Shown: piece by piece, positions 44,910 through 53,234 of the stretch | Numbering within the stretch: position 1 is the first letter of the stretch | Layout: every line of letters begins with the position of its first letter | Origin: Chloroflexota bacterium | GTDB taxonomy: Bacteria > Chloroflexota > Ktedonobacteria > Ktedonobacterales > Ktedonobacteraceae | Assembly (NCBI GenBank): GCA_902810755.1 | Contig: CADDYT010000009.1 | Location: 1-64,000 of the forward strand | Reading direction: 5' to 3' | DNA: 64,000 nt | Made by a program: the position numbers and the translations under genes | The notes under the pieces: model-generated | Databases searched by the model: none | What the model was told of the DNA's origin: nothing | The model's input: only the letters and a program-made list of their open reading frames with translations

Positions 44910-45878
44910 ATGGCGGTTGAATCGACAAACCAGCCGACGGCGATTCCGCGTTATCCGCAGTGGCAACCGGCCTATGCCGTTGTCTCGACCTTTGTGGGCA
45001 GCAAGGTTCCGCCGCCCCCACCGCAGCCTGCCATGGGCTTTTTCACCGATACAAGCCTCTGTATCGGCTGCAAAGCCTGTGAGGTGGCCTGCAAGCAGTG
45101 GAACCAGCTGCGTGCAAAAGACCCGGCGTGGACGGGGACAAGCTACGACAATACACAGTCGTTAAGCGCCATCGCCTGGCGGCACGTGCAGTTCATCGAG
45201 CAGATCAGTCCCACGCCGCTACCGCCGCCCCTGCCACTGTTTGACCGTGTCGCGGCGGCAAAGAGCGATGGTCTGATCCCGGAGACGCCGCCGGGAACGG
45301 CCCTGCCCTTCTTCAACAGTGAACGCTGGCTGATGCGCAGCGATGTGTGCAAGCACTGCGCCAACGCTCCCTGCCACGAGGCCTGCCCGACGGGCGCGAT
45401 CATTCGCACCGAGTACGATACCGTCTACGTGCAGCAGGATATCTGCAACGGCTGCGGCTACTGCGTCGTCGCCTGCCCCTTCGGCGTGATTGCCCGCGAC
45501 GACTATGGCACGCTCACCGCGCGCAAATGCACGCTCTGCTACGACCGCATGAAGGACGGTATGGAACCGGCCTGCGCCAAAGTCTGCCCGACCGACTCCA
45601 TCCAGTATGGTGAGGTGGAGCAGCTCAAGGCGCATGCGCGCGAGCGGCTCGGTTTCCTGCACGAGCAGGGGGTGCAGGAGGCGCGATTGTACGGCGTCGA
45701 TGATAACATCCTCGACGGCGGCCTCAACTCCTTCTTCCTGCTGCTGGATGAGCCAGAGGTGTACAACCTGCCAGCCGACCCGCCGCGCCCGGTCAATAAT
45801 GTCGCCCCGGCCTCGTTCTGGACCATCGTGACGGCGGCCATTCTGGGTCTGTTTACCATCCTTTTCTTCCGTGAATAA
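44910..45878 (+). CDS. fdhB: Formate dehydrogenase iron-sulfur subunit
   Basis: 322 residues with sixteen Cys in four ferredoxin-type motifs, for four [4Fe-4S] clusters: CIGCKACEVACKQWN (51-65), CKHCANAPCHEACP, CNGCGYCVVACP and CTLCYDRMKDGMEPACAKVC. It wires electrons from the catalytic subunit to the membrane subunit. A C-terminal hydrophobic helix (FWTIVTAAILGLFTILFF, about 303-320) anchors it. Ribosome site GAGGAGG 10 nt upstream. A 30-bp palindrome separates it from the nrfD-like gene. Confidence 0.96.
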   Translation: MAVESTNQPTAIPRYPQWQPAYAVVSTFVGSKVPPPPPQPAMGFFTDTSLCIGCKACEVACKQWNQLRAKDPAWTGTSYDNTQSLSAIAWRHVQFIEQISPTPLPPPLPLFDRVAAAKSDGLIPETPPGTALPFFNSERWLMRSDVCKHCANAPCHEACPTGAIIRTEYDTVYVQQDICNGCGYCVVACPFGVIARDDYGTLTARKCTLCYDRMKDGMEPACAKVCPTDSIQYGEVEQLKAHARERLGFLHEQGVQEARLYGVDDNILDGGLNSFFLLLDEPEVYNLPADPPRPVNNVAPASFWTIVTAAILGLFTILFFRE

Positions 45879-45908
45879 CGCAGGCGCACGATCGATCGTG
45901 CGCCTGCG
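45879..45908 (+). other. Perfect 30-bp palindrome between fdhB and nrfD
   Basis: CGCAGGCGCACGATC (45879-45893) with its exact reverse complement (45894-45908), starting right after the fdhB stop. Probably an intercistronic mRNA stem that affects processing or stoichiometry; no T-run follows. Confidence 0.75.
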
Positions 45909-45934
45909 ATAGACAATAAACAGGGGGTTTTCGC

Positions 45935-47014
45935 ATGCAGGAAACTCGTCTTCCCGCTCCTGTTGAGGCGTCGCTGTTGGCCATCCGCAATAGCCTCACC
46001 TCGCCGGAGGTGATTGAGCAACTGGCAACGCTGGCAACGGGCTACACTCCAGAACCGGAACGGGAACTGGAGGAGCCAACCTATTATGATTACCCGGTTC
46101 TTAAAGAGCCAACGTGGCACTGGGAGATCATCTGGTATTTCTTTTTTGGCGGGCTGGCCGCCGGCTGCTATGTGATCGCTACCGTTGCCTCGCTCTTTGG
46201 CTCGAAAGAAGACCGCGCCACTGCGCGCGCGGGCTATTATCTCTCGCTGCTGGCGTTGCTGCCCTGCCCGCCCTTACTCATCAAAGACCTGGGCAGGCCG
46301 GAACGCTTCCTGCACATGCTGCGCGTCTTCAAGGTAAAGTCGCCGATGTCGATGGGAACGTGGGGGTTGGTCACGTTCTCGCTCTTCAGCGGCGTGATGG
46401 CTGTGCTGCAGGCCGCGCACGACGGGTTGTTCGGCGACTGGTGGGGGCCAGCCTTGCTCAAAGCCCTGCCGCGCAGACTCATTGCGTTGCCCGGCCTCTT
46501 CGCCGGTCTCTTCCTCGGCAGCTATACCGGCGTGCTGCTGGCGGCGACCAGCGTGCCGCTCTGGTCGCGCAGTAAGCTGCTCGGCGCGCTCTTCGCCACT
46601 TCGGCCACCTCGACCAGCACGGCGCTGATCTCCCTGGTGCTGCGCATCTTCGGCGCGCCCGCCAGCGCCCTGCACAAGCTGGAACGACTGGAATGGGTCG
46701 CGCTGCTGCTCGAAATGACCTGGCTCTTCCGCTTCCTGCGGGGCAGCAACCGGGCAGGCCGCGCGCTGGCCGGGGCCGGGCCGGGCGAGCAGGGGCCAGC
46801 CTTCTGGAATGTCGTCGTTGGCGGCGGCCTGCTCCTTCCCTGGCTGCTTTCAACGCTCTCGCTGTTCCGGCGCACAAAAGCGCGCAACGGGCGCGGCCTG
46901 CTCATCTCTCTACTTGTGCTGATCGGCGGCTACTTCCTGCGCCGCACTATCGTCAAGGCTGGCCACACCTCCAGCCGCAACGCCCGCGTCACGCTGTGGA
47001 ACGCGAAACGATAA
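45935..47014 (+). CDS. NrfD/PsrC-like membrane subunit of formate dehydrogenase
   Basis: 359 residues. About eight hydrophobic segments after a polar N-terminus of 60 residues. Family landmarks: IIWYFFFGGLAAGCYVIATV, LIKDLGRPERFLHMLRVFK, SPMSMGTWGLVTFSLFSGVM and YTGVLLAATSVPLW. Such subunits pass electrons to the quinone pool without heme. Together with fdhA and fdhB it would form a membrane-bound formate:quinone oxidoreductase. Preceded by GGGGG as a ribosome site. The transcript ends in an 80-bp palindrome. Confidence 0.93.
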   Translation: MQETRLPAPVEASLLAIRNSLTSPEVIEQLATLATGYTPEPERELEEPTYYDYPVLKEPTWHWEIIWYFFFGGLAAGCYVIATVASLFGSKEDRATARAGYYLSLLALLPCPPLLIKDLGRPERFLHMLRVFKVKSPMSMGTWGLVTFSLFSGVMAVLQAAHDGLFGDWWGPALLKALPRRLIALPGLFAGLFLGSYTGVLLAATSVPLWSRSKLLGALFATSATSTSTALISLVLRIFGAPASALHKLERLEWVALLLEMTWLFRFLRGSNRAGRALAGAGPGEQGPAFWNVVVGGGLLLPWLLSTLSLFRRTKARNGRGLLISLLVLIGGYFLRRTIVKAGHTSSRNARVTLWNAKR

Positions 47015-47021
47015 GTTCACA

Positions 47022-47101
47022 TTGGAGAATGCGTACAGCAGGAACACAGGTCGGTTGAATGCATTCAACCGACCTGTGTTCCTGCTGTACGCATTCTCCA
47101 A
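47022..47101 (+). terminator. Perfect 80-bp palindrome after the formate dehydrogenase operon
   Basis: Arms of 40 bp (47022-47061, 47062-47101) are exact reverse complements, centre GAATGCATTC. Begins 7 nt after the nrfD-like stop. CTTTTCCCCCTTTTC follows, which could serve as the U-rich end. Confidence 0.85.
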
Positions 47102-47188
47102 CTTTTCCCCCTTTTCGTCGTAATAAAGATGGTGTAAAATCAACGATATCATTCATCTCTATATTATCTATACGACAAGAGGGAATTT

Positions 47189-49837
47189 ATGGAAGATACG
47201 AGCGTTTCAGGCAGCAATGAGCCGGGGAAGCAGCCAACAGCGAACAGGCCCCTGTATAATAGAACTTCAGGAACACCGACAACTCCATTGACGGCAAATG
47301 GCAAGGCACAGGCTCCCGCGCAACCGGCGGCGCAGACACAGGAGCCGCAGACGGTTGACAGTTTGCAACTGGTGGTGATTGAGGGCTTTCAGGTTGGGCG
47401 CGGCGTGGCGCGGATCGACCCGGCGGATATGGCGCGGCTGGGCTGCCAGGCGGGCGATATCGTACTGGTGACGGGCAATCGCACGACGGCGGCGAAGGTG
47501 GTGCCGAGCGCGCTGGTAGATCGCGGCCAGCAGACGATTCAGATGGATAGCCAGGTGCGGCAGAACAGCGCATCAGGGCTGGGCGAGCGCGTGACGGTGC
47601 GTAAGGCGAAGGTGCGCAACGCCGAGAAGATTACGCTGTTGCCTTTAAGCGGGGGCGCGCCGATTCAGGAGAGTGACCTGCAATATATCGCTCGCTATCT
47701 GGTGGGCTTGCCGGTGGTGATCGGCGACCTGCTGCGCGTGGGAACGCCCGGCGCGGCCCCCCGTGAATTCCTGATTATCAGCACGACGCCCGCGACGCCC
47801 AGCTACGGCTTGCAGAAGCGCAAGACGGGCGAACTGACCGCGATAGAGCCACCGGTGCAGCCGCAGCCTGTTACGGATGTCGAGGCGGTGCTGGTGCAAA
47901 CCGGAACCCTTGTCAAGGCACAGGCACGAGGCGCGCAAAACGGTGGCCCCGGTCGCGTCAGCTACGAAGATATCGGCGGCCTGGGCAAAGAATTGCAGCG
48001 CATCCGCGAGATGATCGAACTGCCGTTGAAGTACCCCGCCGTCTTCGACCGCCTGGGCGTGGAGCCGCCCAAAGGCGTCCTGCTCTATGGCCCTCCCGGC
48101 ACCGGCAAGACGCTGATCGCCCGCGTGGTGGCGGCTGAGACCAACGCGGCCTTCTTCAACATCAACGGGCCGGAGGTCATCAATAAGTTTTACGGGGAGA
48201 GCGAGTCGCGGCTGCGCTCGGTCTTCCAGGAGGCGCAGAAACGCGCCCCCAGCATCATCTTCATTGATGAAATAGACGCGCTGGCTCCCCGGCGTGCCGA
48301 GACGGGCGGCGAGGTAGAGCGGCGTATCGTCGGGCAGTTGCTGGCGTTGATGGATGGCATGGCCTCGCGCGGGCAGGTGGTAGTCATCGGCGCGACCAAC
48401 CAGCCCAACGCGCTTGACCCGGCCCTGCGTCGGCCTGGCCGCTTCGATAGAGAGATTGCCCTGCGCGTGCCGGATGTGCGCGGGCGCATGGAAATCCTGC
48501 GCATCCACAGCCGCGAGGCCGCGCTGGCCAACGACATCGACTTCGCCCGCCTGGCGCAATTGACGCCCGGCTTCGTCGGAGCCGATCTGGAGGCGCTCTG
48601 CCGCGAGGCGGCCATGATCGCCCTGCGCCGCGTGCTGCCCTATATCGATTACCAGCGCGGCTATATCCCCTACGAGACGCTGGTCAACCTGAGCATCACG
48701 ATGGCTGATTTCCAGGCCGCGCTGCGCGAAGTCGAGCCTTCGACCACGCGCGAGGTCTATGTGGAGGTCAGCGAAACATCGTGGGATGATATTGGCGGTA
48801 TGGAGAAGACCAAAGATATGCTGACGGAGGCTGTGGAGTGGCCGCTGCGCTACCCGGAAGTCTACAGCAATGCAAAGGTCGAGCCGCCGCGCGGCGTGCT
48901 GCTGGCAGGCCCTCCGGGATCGGGCAAGACGTTGATCGCGCGCGCGCTTGCCAACCAGTGCGAGGCCAGTTTCATCTCCATTAAGGGGCCGGAGCTGCTC
49001 TCCAAGTGGGTCGGCGAGTCGGAAAAGGGCATTCGTGAAATCTTCCGCCGCGCCAAACAGGCCGCGCCGTGCATTGTCTTCTTCGATGAAATCGACGCTC
49101 TGGCCCCGCGCCGCAGCGGCGGCGAGATCGACGGGCAGGTGGGCAACCGCGTCATTGCGCAATTGCTGACCGAGATGGATGGCATCGAGGGGCGCGAGGG
49201 CGTGATCGTGCTGGCTGCAACCAACCGCCCGGAACTGATCGACCCGGCCTTGCTGCGTCCCGGTCGCTTCGATATGGTGGTGGAGCTTGCCTATCCCAAC
49301 GAGGAGGAGCGCCGCGCCATCTTCGCCGTTCACACACGCGGTCGCCCGCTGGCGCCAGAGATCACCCTTGAGGAACTGGCCGCCCTGACAGAAGGGCGCA
49401 GCGGCGCCGATATCGAGGCGATCTGCCGCCGTGCCTCGCTGCTGGCGTTGCGCGAATGGATCTCCCCCAAGCTGCAAATGGCGCGCGTACAGGTCACCGA
49501 GGCAAAGGATGACGAGGGGCAGGAAAGCGGAGCAGCGACGCCTGAAGTGACCACAGCAGGCGCCGGTCAGGATGGTCAGAACGAGCAAAAGAGCCAGGAT
49601 GGCCCGGTACAGCCGACGACCCGTTTCGAGATTCGCCCGGAGCATTTTGCGCAGGCCATTGACGAGCAGCGCGAACGCTACGCCGTGCAGGAGGAGGCAG
49701 AAGCGGCGAGAATGCGTCAAGAAGCCGGTCGCCAGCGTTTACTTGAAATAGCAGCAGGGCAACAGGAGCCGAAACAGAAGCGTCCACTGCGCGGCTTCCG
49801 TCTCTGGCTCGCACGTCTGTTCGGGCTAGTACCATGA
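47189..49837 (+). CDS. CDC48/VCP-like double AAA ATPase
   Basis: 882 residues. A disordered N-terminus (1-60), then a CDC48-type double-psi barrel N domain (IEGFQVGRGVARIDPADMAR, GDIVLVTGNRTTAAKV). D1: Walker [13 protein letters not shown], Walker B IIFIDEIDALAPRR, arginine finger RRPGRFDREI. D2: GPPGSGKTLIAR, IVFFDEIDALAPRR, LRPGRFDMVV. A Glu/Gln-rich linker and a basic tail (RLLEIAAGQQEPKQKRPLRG) follow. CDC48 proteins unfold proteins with ATP; bacterial examples are less common and their substrates are unknown. Starts after GAGGGA. The 3' end is partly duplicated downstream. Confidence 0.93.
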   Translation: MEDTSVSGSNEPGKQPTANRPLYNRTSGTPTTPLTANGKAQAPAQPAAQTQEPQTVDSLQLVVIEGFQVGRGVARIDPADMARLGCQAGDIVLVTGNRTTAAKVVPSALVDRGQQTIQMDSQVRQNSASGLGERVTVRKAKVRNAEKITLLPLSGGAPIQESDLQYIARYLVGLPVVIGDLLRVGTPGAAPREFLIISTTPATPSYGLQKRKTGELTAIEPPVQPQPVTDVEAVLVQTGTLVKAQARGAQNGGPGRVSYEDIGGLGKELQRIREMIELPLKYPAVFDRLGVEPPKGVLLYGPPGTGKTLIARVVAAETNAAFFNINGPEVINKFYGESESRLRSVFQEAQKRAPSIIFIDEIDALAPRRAETGGEVERRIVGQLLALMDGMASRGQVVVIGATNQPNALDPALRRPGRFDREIALRVPDVRGRMEILRIHSREAALANDIDFARLAQLTPGFVGADLEALCREAAMIALRRVLPYIDYQRGYIPYETLVNLSITMADFQAALREVEPSTTREVYVEVSETSWDDIGGMEKTKDMLTEAVEWPLRYPEVYSNAKVEPPRGVLLAGPPGSGKTLIARALANQCEASFISIKGPELLSKWVGESEKGIREIFRRAKQAAPCIVFFDEIDALAPRRSGGEIDGQVGNRVIAQLLTEMDGIEGREGVIVLAATNRPELIDPALLRPGRFDMVVELAYPNEEERRAIFAVHTRGRPLAPEITLEELAALTEGRSGADIEAICRRASLLALREWISPKLQMARVQVTEAKDDEGQESGAATPEVTTAGAGQDGQNEQKSQDGPVQPTTRFEIRPEHFAQAIDEQRERYAVQEEAEAARMRQEAGRQRLLEIAAGQQEPKQKRPLRGFRLWLARLFGLVP

Positions 49838-49861
49838 GCCGTTGGGCATTGTAAGGACTCA

Positions 49862-49916
49862 TCTCTAGCTCGCACGTCTGTTCGGGCCAGTACGCTGAAA
49901 GCACTGGCCCATTTTT
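49862..49916 (+). terminator. Intrinsic terminator overlapping a 32-bp duplication of the CDC48 gene's 3' end
   Basis: Stem GGGCCAGT (49884-49891) with ACTGGCCC (49903-49910), then ATTTTT. Bases 49862-49893 repeat 49801-49832 (the last codons of the gene) with two differences, so the terminator arm derives from a duplicated gene end. Confidence 0.8.
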
Positions 49917-50076
49917 CTCTATCTCTGGGAATTCTGTCACATTTGTATTGAGAAATCTTTCACATGTATGTACAATGTAAGTATGGAAGGCGTCATTTGA
50001 TGGAGGGAATGTAGGACATTACGTCAAATTGCGTCTATTACGGAGAATAACCCACTTACAATTCGCAATTGGACTA

Positions 50077-50085
50077 TGGTATAAT
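50077..50085 (+). promoter_or_regulatory. Extended -10 promoter of the small protein-kinase pair
   Basis: TGGTATAAT (50077-50085), an extended -10 element with a perfect TATAAT. The -35 region is weak. It lies 41 bp upstream of the start at 50126. Confidence 0.65.
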
Positions 50086-50125
50086 ATGTTACAGAGAGCG
50101 TGCTTAAAAGAGAAGGGAGAACACT

Positions 50126-50509
50126 ATGTCATCTGTGCCTGACAACTCCTCTTCCGTTACCCGTGAGCAAGTGGCCGAGGCATACTTGAAGGCTCTCCGG
50201 CTCATCGATGATCGGGTTACACCTCTACTTGGAAAAGCCACTACGCGCGTCTTAGTACAGGTTGCCGCGAGACATGTTTTAGAGCAGTATCCATTTCTCC
50301 AGTTTTTGATGAAAATCCCGTATACCGAAGTCAATCCGTCCGTTATCCATGAGCAGCTTGCCGGTGTTTCTCCCCAGGAACTGGATGTCGGCCTGAATGC
50401 GCTCCTCCAGCAGTGTTTCGCCGGGCTGAAGGAGCTGGCCGGTGATATTATTGCGCCGCCACTGCGCGATGAAGTCAGCCGTCAACTGGGAGAGAAACAC
50501 TGGCAGTAG
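50126..50509 (+). CDS. Small helical protein linked to a histidine kinase
   Basis: 127 residues, soluble, apparently all-helical: REQVAEAYLKALRLIDDRV, TTRVLVQVAARHVLEQYPFL, then ELDVGLNALLQQCFAGLKEL. No known domain is recognised. Ribosome site AGAAGGGAGA 8 nt upstream. The kinase gene begins 3 nt after its stop, so the two are co-transcribed and probably translated in coupled fashion. It may be a sensory input or inhibitor of the kinase; this is inference. Confidence 0.75.
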   Translation: MSSVPDNSSSVTREQVAEAYLKALRLIDDRVTPLLGKATTRVLVQVAARHVLEQYPFLQFLMKIPYTEVNPSVIHEQLAGVSPQELDVGLNALLQQCFAGLKELAGDIIAPPLRDEVSRQLGEKHWQ

Positions 50510-50512
50510 TGC

Positions 50513-52297
50513 ATGGAGAGCAGAGTGCAAGCAGAACCAGAACTAACCGAAGGTACATACCGTACTTCCGTTACCACGCAAAGTGGGGATAGGATCGGCT
50601 CCCTGCTGCGTGAAATGGAGTATCTTAATACTATTGGCAAACGTTTTGTTGCGGCCAATAACCGCTTTCAGGTCCATCACGCGCTGCTGGCGGCATTGCA
50701 GGAGCAGTACCGTTTTGCCGCCTGCGCCATTTTGCTCAAGGATAAACCGTTCCAGCTCTCTATTATTCCGGCCTACCCTCTCAGCACCGCCTTCATCGAT
50801 GCAATGGTGGCACGCATCGCCAGCGCAGCCAGCGTGATCGATTTTCCCCATATGACCGCGCAGGAACTGGCCGACGCGGCGTATCTGGATGCCCCGGAAG
50901 TGCTACTGCCGCCGGTCTCGGTAGAGGCGCCGGGCGAGGGCGAGATCGGTTCTTGCCTGAACATCCCTCTGACCGTCGAGGACCGCATCATTGGCCTGCT
51001 GAGCCTGTTCGATACCCAGATCGGCACCTTTGATACGGAACGGCTCAAGTTCACGACGATCATCGCCGACTATGCCGCTGTTGCACTGGAAAATGTGCGC
51101 CTGCGCGAAAGCGAGCGGGCGCTGTGGCAACAGGCCGAGGCAGAACGTCGACGGCTGGCGCTGATTATCAGCAGTATGGCGGAGGGCCTGCTGATTACAG
51201 ACGCCAGGGGGGCAGTCACGTCGCTCAATCAATCGGCACAACGCCTGCTGGCACAGGCCAGCGTTGATCTCAAGCAAGGCATTCCTTTAAGCAAGCTGGC
51301 GGCTTCCAGCGACATTCCCTGGCTGTATCAACTGGCAACTATTGTCGACAAGGCCCTGGCAAATCAGGTAGTGATGAATCAGGAGCTGATTGCCAGCGAA
51401 AGCAGTCAAACCGTGCCGCTGACGCTGAGTATCAGCGCGGCGCCGCTGCACAACGCGGGTGAGGAGCAGAAACGCCCCAGCGGCGTGGTCGCGGTTCTCA
51501 ACGATGTCACCTCGCAGAAACAGGTTGAACGGCTCAAAGACGAATTTGTCTCGGTCGTCTCGCACGAACTGCGCACACCGCTGACAGCCATCAAAGGCTA
51601 TACGCAGCATCTCGTGCGCCGCCTGGAACGCCGCCTGCGCACGGCACGGCAGGCACAAACGCAGCCACCCCAGAAGCTCCAGGAGCAGAATGCGCCCGCG
51701 CCAGAACCGCCAGAGACCTACGACCTGCGCAGCCTGTATATCGTGCAGAGTCAGGCCGAACACCTGGAGCGGCTGGTCAACGACCTGCTCGACCTCTCGC
51801 GCGTGCAGTGGGGCCACCTGGAACTGCATCCCGACACTTTCTTCCTGGCGGACCTGCTCGCGGAAAGCGTGCATGCCGTGCAGGTCGGCGCCGAACAACA
51901 CAGCATCTCTCTGGAGATCAATGTCCCCGATACACAGATCGTGGCTGACCGTCAACGGATCGCACAGGTCGTGGGTAATATTCTGGATAACGCGGTTAAA
52001 TACTCTCCGCACGGCGGTCAGATCATCGTCAGCCTGCAGGAGCAGGACGGCGACTTTCTAGTGAGCATCTGCGATCAGGGTATTGGCGTCAGCCCCGAAT
52101 ACCTTGACCATATCTTCGAGCGTTTCTACCGCGTGCGCAATACGGCCAGCCACCAGTATTCCGGCATCGGTCTCGGCCTCTACGTCGCCAGGGCGATTGT
52201 CGAGCGGCATGGTGGGCGCATCTGGTTCTCCAACAACCCCGGCAACGGCAGCACCTTCTACTTCACGCTTCCACACACGCCACGTGTAGAGGCGTGA
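50513..52297 (+). CDS. Soluble GAF-PAS sensor histidine kinase
   Basis: 594 residues, no membrane segment. GAF domain about 45-195, PAS-like domain about 215-335 (LIISSMAEGLLITDARG), HisKA with phospho-acceptor His351 (FVSVVSHELRTPLTAIKGY), then HATPase: N box VGNILDNAVKYSPHGG, G1 CDQGIGVS, F box, G2 SGIGLGLYVARAIVERHGG. Between the two HisKA helices is a Pro/Gln-rich insert (QAQTQPPQKLQEQNAPAPEP), about 20-25 residues beyond the usual spacing. No response regulator is adjacent. Start codon 3 nt after the small partner gene. Confidence 0.92.
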   Translation: MESRVQAEPELTEGTYRTSVTTQSGDRIGSLLREMEYLNTIGKRFVAANNRFQVHHALLAALQEQYRFAACAILLKDKPFQLSIIPAYPLSTAFIDAMVARIASAASVIDFPHMTAQELADAAYLDAPEVLLPPVSVEAPGEGEIGSCLNIPLTVEDRIIGLLSLFDTQIGTFDTERLKFTTIIADYAAVALENVRLRESERALWQQAEAERRRLALIISSMAEGLLITDARGAVTSLNQSAQRLLAQASVDLKQGIPLSKLAASSDIPWLYQLATIVDKALANQVVMNQELIASESSQTVPLTLSISAAPLHNAGEEQKRPSGVVAVLNDVTSQKQVERLKDEFVSVVSHELRTPLTAIKGYTQHLVRRLERRLRTARQAQTQPPQKLQEQNAPAPEPPETYDLRSLYIVQSQAEHLERLVNDLLDLSRVQWGHLELHPDTFFLADLLAESVHAVQVGAEQHSISLEINVPDTQIVADRQRIAQVVGNILDNAVKYSPHGGQIIVSLQEQDGDFLVSICDQGIGVSPEYLDHIFERFYRVRNTASHQYSGIGLGLYVARAIVERHGGRIWFSNNPGNGSTFYFTLPHTPRVEA

Positions 52298-52326
52298 GGA
52301 AATGGAGCGAGGGCCGAGGCCAGCCC

Positions 52327-52591
52327 CAGGCCACCCGCAAGGGATGGCCCTACTAGAGACGATGCGTTTGTGCCACTTGTGGGGCGGTCGTCTCTCGTAG
52401 GGCCATCCCCATAGGCGTCAACTTCAGGCCGCCCCAGGCCAGCCGCCAGGGGTGGCCCTCCTCTAGACGGACGTATCGTAGGGCTTGTGGAGCCGCCGCC
52501 TATAGTAGGGCCACCCCTGGCGGCTGGCCTGCTTCGCGCTCGCGCGGGCTTAAGTGAACGCCTATGGGGCCATCCCTTGCGGGTGGCCTGG
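52327..52591. repeat. Family A repeat cluster (copies A5a and A5b)
   Basis: A5a: left arm 52327-52361, right arm starting 52388 but cut short at 52411, where it joins an inverted copy of the family tail (CCCCATAGGCGTCAACTTCA.. 52408-52431). A5b: arms 52435-52462 and 52504-52531, then a direct tail at 52547-52570 and a partial arm to 52591. The rest of 52298-52723 holds no supportable gene. Confidence 0.85.
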
Positions 52592-52723
52592 GGGTAGCCT
52601 TCAGTTAACGCCTACGGGTAAATCCCTACTGAGTGATCTAAAAGCGGCCCACGCTCGTTCCCTCTCTGAGCAAACACGATGGCTCGATTCTGACAATGTA
52701 AAGAGGGAAAAGGAGAGTTACTC

Positions 52724-53143
52724 ATGTCTACAGAAGCGAATGTGGCGGTCGCGCGCCGCGTCTTTGATGAGCTTTTCAGCCAGGGAAAGCTGGATGCTGC
52801 CGACGACATTTATGCGCCAGAACATACCAGCCACGACCCGCAGGCGCCGGGCGTCAATGGGGCAGAGGCGATGAAGCATTACATCGGGATGTACCGCGCG
52901 GCCTTTCCCGACCTTCAGGTTTCCAGCGACGATATCATCGCCGAGGGCGACAAAGTTGTTATCCGCTGGACAGCTCGCGGCACCCATCAGGGCGAGTTGA
53001 TGGGCGCACCTCCCACCGGCAAGCAGACCGTCGTGACCGGCATCAACATCTTCCGCGTCAAAGACGGTCGCATCGCCGAAGAGTGGGTCAACTGGGACAC
53101 CCTCGGCCTGCTGCAACAGCTTGGCCTGGCTCCGAAGATGTAA
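52724..53143 (+). CDS. SnoaL-like polyketide cyclase/ester cyclase-family protein
   Basis: 139 residues with the NTF2-like cone fold of the SnoaL/ester cyclase family: NVAVARRVFDELFSQGKLDA, APEHTSHDPQAPGVNG, then IRWTARGTHQGELMGAPPTG and FRVKDGRIAEEWVNWDTLGL. Family members catalyse polyketide aldol cyclisation or act in other ways; no biosynthetic gene is near, so the substrate is unknown. ATG 52724 follows GGAGAG. It lies downstream of the family A cluster. Confidence 0.88.
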   Translation: MSTEANVAVARRVFDELFSQGKLDAADDIYAPEHTSHDPQAPGVNGAEAMKHYIGMYRAAFPDLQVSSDDIIAEGDKVVIRWTARGTHQGELMGAPPTGKQTVVTGINIFRVKDGRIAEEWVNWDTLGLLQQLGLAPKM

Positions 53144-53153
53144 AAAAAGTCTC

Positions 53154-53188
53154 CCCTGTCATTCTTCGCTGCGCTCAGCATGCCAGGT
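53154..53188. repeat. Family B repeat (copy B8)
   Basis: CCCCTGTCATTCTTCGCTGC then GCTCAGCATGCCAGG: short family B hairpin between the convergent SnoaL-like and GS17M-like genes. It may terminate both. Confidence 0.6.
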
Positions 53189-53234
53189 GAAAGGCGTTTG
53201 TTCCGGCATGGGAAAGGACGATTCTCATAGCATA

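Noticed and set aside
47645..49720. Long minus-strand open frame opposite the CDC48 gene
   Set aside because: Antisense shadow; no motif, no ribosome site, and the plus-strand AAA gene is unmistakable.
52310..52620. Possible CRISPR array
   Set aside because: Repeat units are palindromic family A arms with irregular spacing and inverted copies, not direct repeats with equal spacers; no cas genes.
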